A stretch of DNA of 64,000 bases from Ignelater luminosus. Its lineage: Eukaryota; Arthropoda; Insecta; Coleoptera; Elateridae. Below the pieces are notes generated by a model, which searched no databases, had not been told where the DNA came from, and saw only the letters and a program-made list of their open reading frames with translations. Shown piece after piece: positions 59,516 through 64,000 of the stretch. A program made the position numbers and the translations under genes. The stretch covers positions 69,939 through 133,938 of the forward strand of contig VTPC01005933.1 in the NCBI GenBank assembly GCA_011009095.1, written 5' to 3'. Positions within the stretch are counted from its first letter, which is position 1; each line of letters begins with the position of its first letter.

Positions 59516-62017
59516 TACAGTGTGTTTAAGAAGCACGGAACAAGTTTATTCGGTTAGATATTTTTGGCATTTCCGAAGTTCTTTCATGAGAGTTTGGGCC
59601 AAATATAATTCCTAGTAAATGCTCCAAAGGAGTGTATCCATATAAGAATACATTTCGGACACGCGCTCATTACCTAGCACCATTCCTCCTATCATTTCTC
59701 ACTCTTGTTTCATGACTAATTGATATAGAACTGAGTGTTTTACACCAGAATGTTTACCTATAAGATCTAATTCTTAAGAGAAATTCATGCAACGCAGTCT
59801 TGTTGTGCTTTGAACTTTCCACTTCTGCCGCCTGTGGCGGCCTACAGTCGGGCTTCGAGGAAATTAAAGCGTTGAGCTCCAGGCTCTTCTTTATTTAATC
59901 TAAGGAAGTTTGGTTTCTAGAAGTTTTATTACCTGTGGGTCCAATTACACTTTTAGATCCACACTAATAAATATGTAGCATGTTTTCATCTACTCCGACA
60001 TGCTGGATATAATTAATGTAAATTCTGAAAATAGACAAAATAAAAGATGTCACAAGTATGCCATCGAAATTAATGTCATAACCGTGACATTACAACATAA
60101 AATATAAAACAAGTAAATTCTGCACTATCGGAAAGTAAATAGGAAGACTCTAAAACTATTTATGGCTCGCCTTCGTAATATTTTATTAAACGTAAAAATA
60201 CCAAATAGCTCGGTATTCTCACCGTGGGGTATAATTAAGAGCCGCAACTATTTCTAATAAGATTGCGCTGCTGTTGTTACGCCGTTAATTCCCTGATTAA
60301 TTTCTGTTATACACATAAATAATATGTCATTAATTATATTATAAGAACTGTTACTTTCAATCCCAGTTTAAAAGGAGAAAATAAAAGGAGAAGTTTTTGT
60401 AGACATACAGATGTGTGTGTGTGTATTTTCGTGCACAGAAACAAAAGAAAATGTTTAAAAAAACCGTTGAGTTTTTCTTGTACACGGAGAAAGTAACGAT
60501 GGCCATCACACCGTGAATTGCCATGTTACATTAAGTTCAGGACCAGGTCGGTCCTGCAAAATGCATTTAGCATATTCAATCACCGCAATGAACGTTATTT
60601 ATGGGATGGCCGCATGCAAACTCACTGTAATTTGTCTCAACGTTTGATATATCGCCTACATACCGAGATGCATTTATTATTAATACTTATTAAAAGATTA
60701 TTCATTTTCATTTATTTAAAATAGGGTGCGCAACAACACTCGTTTTTAGTACAGTTCGTTGACATTTCGTTTTACGCATACATAGTGTGTATTATGTGTT
60801 TGCGACGCAAACATTGCTGAATTTCATGTTGGTCCTAATCAAGCCGTTCTTTAGTGTTTTTTTAAGAAAGTCAACGTATGAACGAAATTGCAGTATTTAC
60901 TTAACCAACATATTAATCATATACGAAGAGTCATAAATTTTCGGTCTTTTTAATTCTTACCGCCTTTCTTAAATTTATTTATGTATGTGCTTATTACCTT
61001 TCCTATACGCTTTATGCATGATAGTTCTAACCTTTGATTATGATGAATTCAGACAATTTAAAATTAGAATGTTTCTTGTTATGGTAGTTAGAAGAGATTT
61101 GACTTGTTTGGTGTGTTTTTCTTCAGTTTTAAGAAAATAAATATAAACCACAAGACCTACTGTGTATATTATAACTTAATATCTATCGAATTTAATGTCA
61201 GATAATGCTTTCTAATGTCCTAGGACAAAGAGTTACCAATGACCAAAAGCGGTACAATCCATCCGAACTCCATTCAATAGGACCAGTTAAGGAACGAATT
61301 GTACTCTGAGGTATAACATCTTTCAGTTGCAGTCCCGCATAGAAAGTAGCAGGACTTCGTCTTACTTTAAGATCGGCATCTTAATTACTATAAGAACCGT
61401 TACCTCCAAAGGTCTTACCTAGCATACTGTCACAATTCTTTGTTAGATATTAAACATTGGAGTTTCAAATTATTATATATGTAATTGCTCGAATAGTAGG
61501 CTAGTTGTTGATATTGCTGCCGAAGGCTGCATAATTGGAAAGCCTGCTCGTTGGTAAGTACATGGGGCGTCTTCAAGCTGTAGTCGCTTACTTATCTTAA
61601 TGCTAGATGCAATAAATTAGTTTTTTTTAGAAATATTTGCAGCTACATTCTAAATCCTATATAATTGTATTTTATTTTCTGGTAAATTCAATGGGATACC
61701 TAGAAGAGTTCGGGTAGATGCCAGAGAGCATCAAAAGTAGCTAAAGTAATAAACGTTTTGAAAATGTTTTTAGAAAAAAGTAAAAAAAGTAAAACTAGTA
61801 GCACTAAAATTATGTGTAGTACATAAACAAGATAATCACAGGTCGCAGAATTCCTCATTAATATTTATTTCTCTCTCTCTTTAGAAGGTGCTGCTTGCAT
61901 CCTTCGATTGTATTTCTAAAATGTGTTTGGTCCACTGTAAAATGTTATACGATACCGTAGTATTTAGTTACGCATCTAAGAGTGTCTCTAAAACGCTTGG
62001 ATATGGTTTAATGACAG
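59516..62017. other. No recognised gene; one orphan transposon end
   Basis: TACAGTGTGTTTAAGAAGC at 59516 looks like a Tc1/mariner-type terminal repeat without a partner. The GC-rich word at 59828-59850 is shared with 2643-2665. A GT run lies at 60413-60423. Frames here are short and unrecognised. Confidence 0.5.
59828..59850. repeat. GC-rich palindromic word shared with 2643-2665
   Basis: CCGCCTGTGGCGGCCTACAG; see the other copy. It is followed by TCGGGCTTCGAGG. Confidence 0.4.
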
Positions 62018-62074
62018 ATTCTTGGCAGGGCCGTAGCTAGGCAAAATTTTACTATAGGCAAGTCGGCATCTTTG

Positions 62075-62089
62075 CCCCCCCCCCCCCCC
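62075..62089. repeat. Homopolymer run of 15 C inside the hAT end
   Basis: Lies about 50 bp inside the left end of the hAT element. Length is probably variable or uncertain. Confidence 0.95.
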
Positions 62090-63198
62090 AGTGTACTAAT
62101 AGTGAAAAAACTATTTTAGTGTATGACGTTTTATTTAAAAATAAATTCGCCATTTTTTAATTAATTATTACTATTAATTAATTAATCAACTATACACCGT
62201 TCACAATGTTTATGGGTCGTAATAGGCCATGCTTTCATTTTGTTAGGTTGGAAATGTTTTCTTTTTTTTGGCGATTGCCGTACCTGCGGCTGTATTTGGC
62301 GCAGTTGCACGATCAAAAATATTGCTTAAATGTTTTTTACCGATTAGTTTTGTTTTGTTAAAAAGGAATCAAGTTTTCCTTGTACTTGCAGAGCTACAAA
62401 AAAAAGACAACAGCGTGAGGTCAAACTGTCATAAAATCATAACCTTAAAGTACATTAAGCATCAATAAGATTCTACAAGCCGAGTTAATAGATAAAGAGC
62501 CCGGTTTACAAAACTCAAACTGTCATTCTGCTACAACCATATACGACTCAGAAACATCGCGAACGCTATATACATATCTCAATAACAAAAAAATAGAAAT
62601 AAATCTATAATTACAACAATAAAAAAGCAGAAAAAACAAAAGACAATTCTACTACACAATAACTTTGCAAGCTAACAATGTATTGGGATGCGACTGAAAC
62701 AGTTACGTTGTCAAAACATTTGTGGGATGCAGCCGTAACAACCAGATAGGACCATGTGGTTACAGATAGTATGTCAATTTAAATAAATGAGGTTAAAAAA
62801 TGAAAATGAAAACAAAATAAAATACGCCGTGAGATATCATTTGGTACCTGGGGGGGAGGGAAGGGGCGTTCCGCCTCGGGCCTCATCTTCGGCCTTCAAC
62901 TTTGACTAATATAGTTATTTAAGCAATGAGGGCGGTAAGTACGTTTTACCGATTTGAGAGTAATAAGTTTGGGGACTGTGGGCGTAGCCCGAAGTACCCA
63001 ATATTACCTCAAAACCGAATGTACTAACGCCCGAGATGCTTACAACATATTTTGCACAATCGAGTTTCTAAGTTAAATTGCTAAATATAAGCAGATTAAT
63101 CAATTTTTTAAAATTAAAAAAACGCAGTGGTTGTTTTTATTACTACTGTCGCTAAGATTCATCATGTAAACAAATCTTTGCACAATCGGGCGTTTTTA

Positions 63199-63549
63199 CT
63201 AACTTACGAGCCATTTCTTTAGTAAAAAAGTTATTTTGGTCGATAACGCATTTTTATGGGAAGCCGATTTTCTTCTGGCCCCAATGTTACGCCAGTCGCT
63301 AAATCCTGATTCCGGCATAGAAAATTGGGTGCTGCCTAGTCCAAACAACAAACAAGGAAAACAATAAACTGTATCGCGTTCTACACAGTAAAAACTCAAA
63401 TTCCCGTGAACACTATCTTCATTTGGCAAGATTCTGAAGAAAAGTTTTTTAGAAAACCGTCTATTGTTTGGTGTAGGATAGCACCCATGTACAGGCCCGT
63501 TTGTTACCAAAAATTCGAGAAAGTCTTTAACTCTTTTCCAAGCTACCCC
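63199..63549 (-). pseudogene. hAT transposase N-terminal TTF-type zinc finger remnant
   Basis: The minus strand reads WKRVKDFLEFLVTNGPVHG, then YPTPNNRRFSKKLFFRILPN, then FYCVERDTVYCFPCLLFG, then SGFSDWRNIGARRKSASHKN. The order (G.P.P, a basic F/W segment, C.FPC.LFG, GF.DW and a final SH.N) fits the TTF-type zinc finger at the N terminus of ZMYM1-like hAT transposases, where Cys and His residues bind zinc for DNA recognition. It continues to a stop at 63199 without the DDE or dimerisation domains. No ATG is near the natural start, and the frame upstream closes at about 63550. Confidence 0.75.
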
Positions 63550-63844
63550 TTAAACCGTCTTTTATTTCTTTTTTTAAAATTCAAGAATTCTAAACCTTTG
63601 TTGTCTGTCATAAATTCAATAAAAATCTAATTCGCACTGCTACTGCCCATTTGTTGTTTAAAAATGCCCAAGAATTGCAGAGAACTGGTAGTTTTAAACT
63701 GACGAATTATTTTTGTCATTGTCCTTTATTTAGTTGTGTTTCTTTTAGTACGAAGAAATTACATTTTTCCCTAACGCTCTTGCCTCTTGCGCCCCTAGGC
63801 GGGTACCTACTCTGCTTACCCTTACATACGGCCCTGATTATTGG

Positions 63845-64000
63845 GATCAAAATAAAACTATCTAACCCATTCAAATTCACCCCGTTATGTCGATTCAACT
63901 TCAAAGGGTTGTGAGAAAAATTTTGGTTCAATAGATTTTGACGCTTTCCGGTATGACACTTCTTGCGAGTAAAGTCATGTTTTGAGATAATCTCGTCAGT
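63845..64000. other. Right edge, nothing recognised
   Basis: Flank of the hAT insertion; no feature seen. Confidence 0.6.

Larger units (their letters stand above)
62026..63836 (-). mobile_element. hAT element, 1.81 kb, internally decayed
   Basis: The left end reads CAGGGCCGTAGCTAGG and the right end, as complement, CAGGGCCGTATGTAAG (13 of 16 match, first ten identical), with the CAG start usual for hAT ends. The 8 bp outside each end are ATTCTTGG (62018-62025) and ATTATTGG (63837-63844), seven of eight identical, which is the length of a hAT target duplication. The only recognisable gene part is a TTF-type zinc-finger segment on the minus strand near the right end, so that end is 5'. The transposase core is missing. 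Confidence 0.85.

Noticed and set aside
1..64000. CRISPR array, prokaryotic operon, defence system or viral gene cluster
   Set aside because: No regularly spaced identical repeats and no runs of adjacent intact genes; everything recognisable is eukaryotic mobile-element sequence.

Overview
The window looks like AT-rich nuclear DNA from an arthropod, most likely an insect with a large, repeat-rich genome. The evidence is the repeat content: an irritans-type mariner element, RTE/BovB-like and other insect-type LINE retrotransposons, a hAT element with a TTF-type zinc finger, and several fold-back MITEs. I could not support a single host protein-coding exon, tRNA, rRNA or CRISPR array. The species cannot be named from what is visible. 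No multi-gene system or operon is present; the content is a graveyard of mobile elements in otherwise unrecognised non-coding DNA.

Layout. 1-1160: minus-strand 5' half of a LINE (ORF1 remnant plus endonuclease), running off the window start. 1170-13250: mostly unrecognised, with two CpG-rich blocks (4.2-5.2 kb), a 126-bp MITE (5649-5774) and a duplicated 0.24-kb segment (6018 and 6849). 13251-14949: a 100-N assembly gap whose two flanks carry the same 162 bp, followed by a 1.29-kb mariner with an uninterrupted 349-aa transposase. 16.7 kb: remnant of a second Tc1/mariner family. 17.6-18.25 kb: decayed tandem repeat of about 141-bp period. 20.95-21.6 kb: Harbinger-like MITE next to a decayed R2-like reverse transcriptase. 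23.4 kb: strong 78-nt hairpin. 26.1-27.2 kb: LINE fragment. 30.3 kb: second remnant of the 16.7-kb mariner family. 32.15-32.73 kb: deletion derivative of a third Tc1/mariner family. 36.4-38.3 kb: LINE. 38.3-40.4 kb: T-rich stretch that may be an LTR. 44.3-44.5 kb: GIY-YIG-like remnant. 45.3-47.4 kb: RTE/BovB-like LINE ending in a CT microsatellite. 53.9-54.9 kb: two adjacent fold-back MITEs. 62.0-63.8 kb: hAT element with an 8-bp target duplication.

Most elements are broken by stops, frameshifts or deletions. The best-preserved gene is the mariner transposase, but the third residue of its catalytic triad is Asn instead of Asp, so even this intact frame is predicted to be catalytically dead. 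The most useful observations are that substitution, the gap-flank duplication artefact, the delimitation of several elements by terminal repeats and target duplications, and a miRNA-like hairpin.
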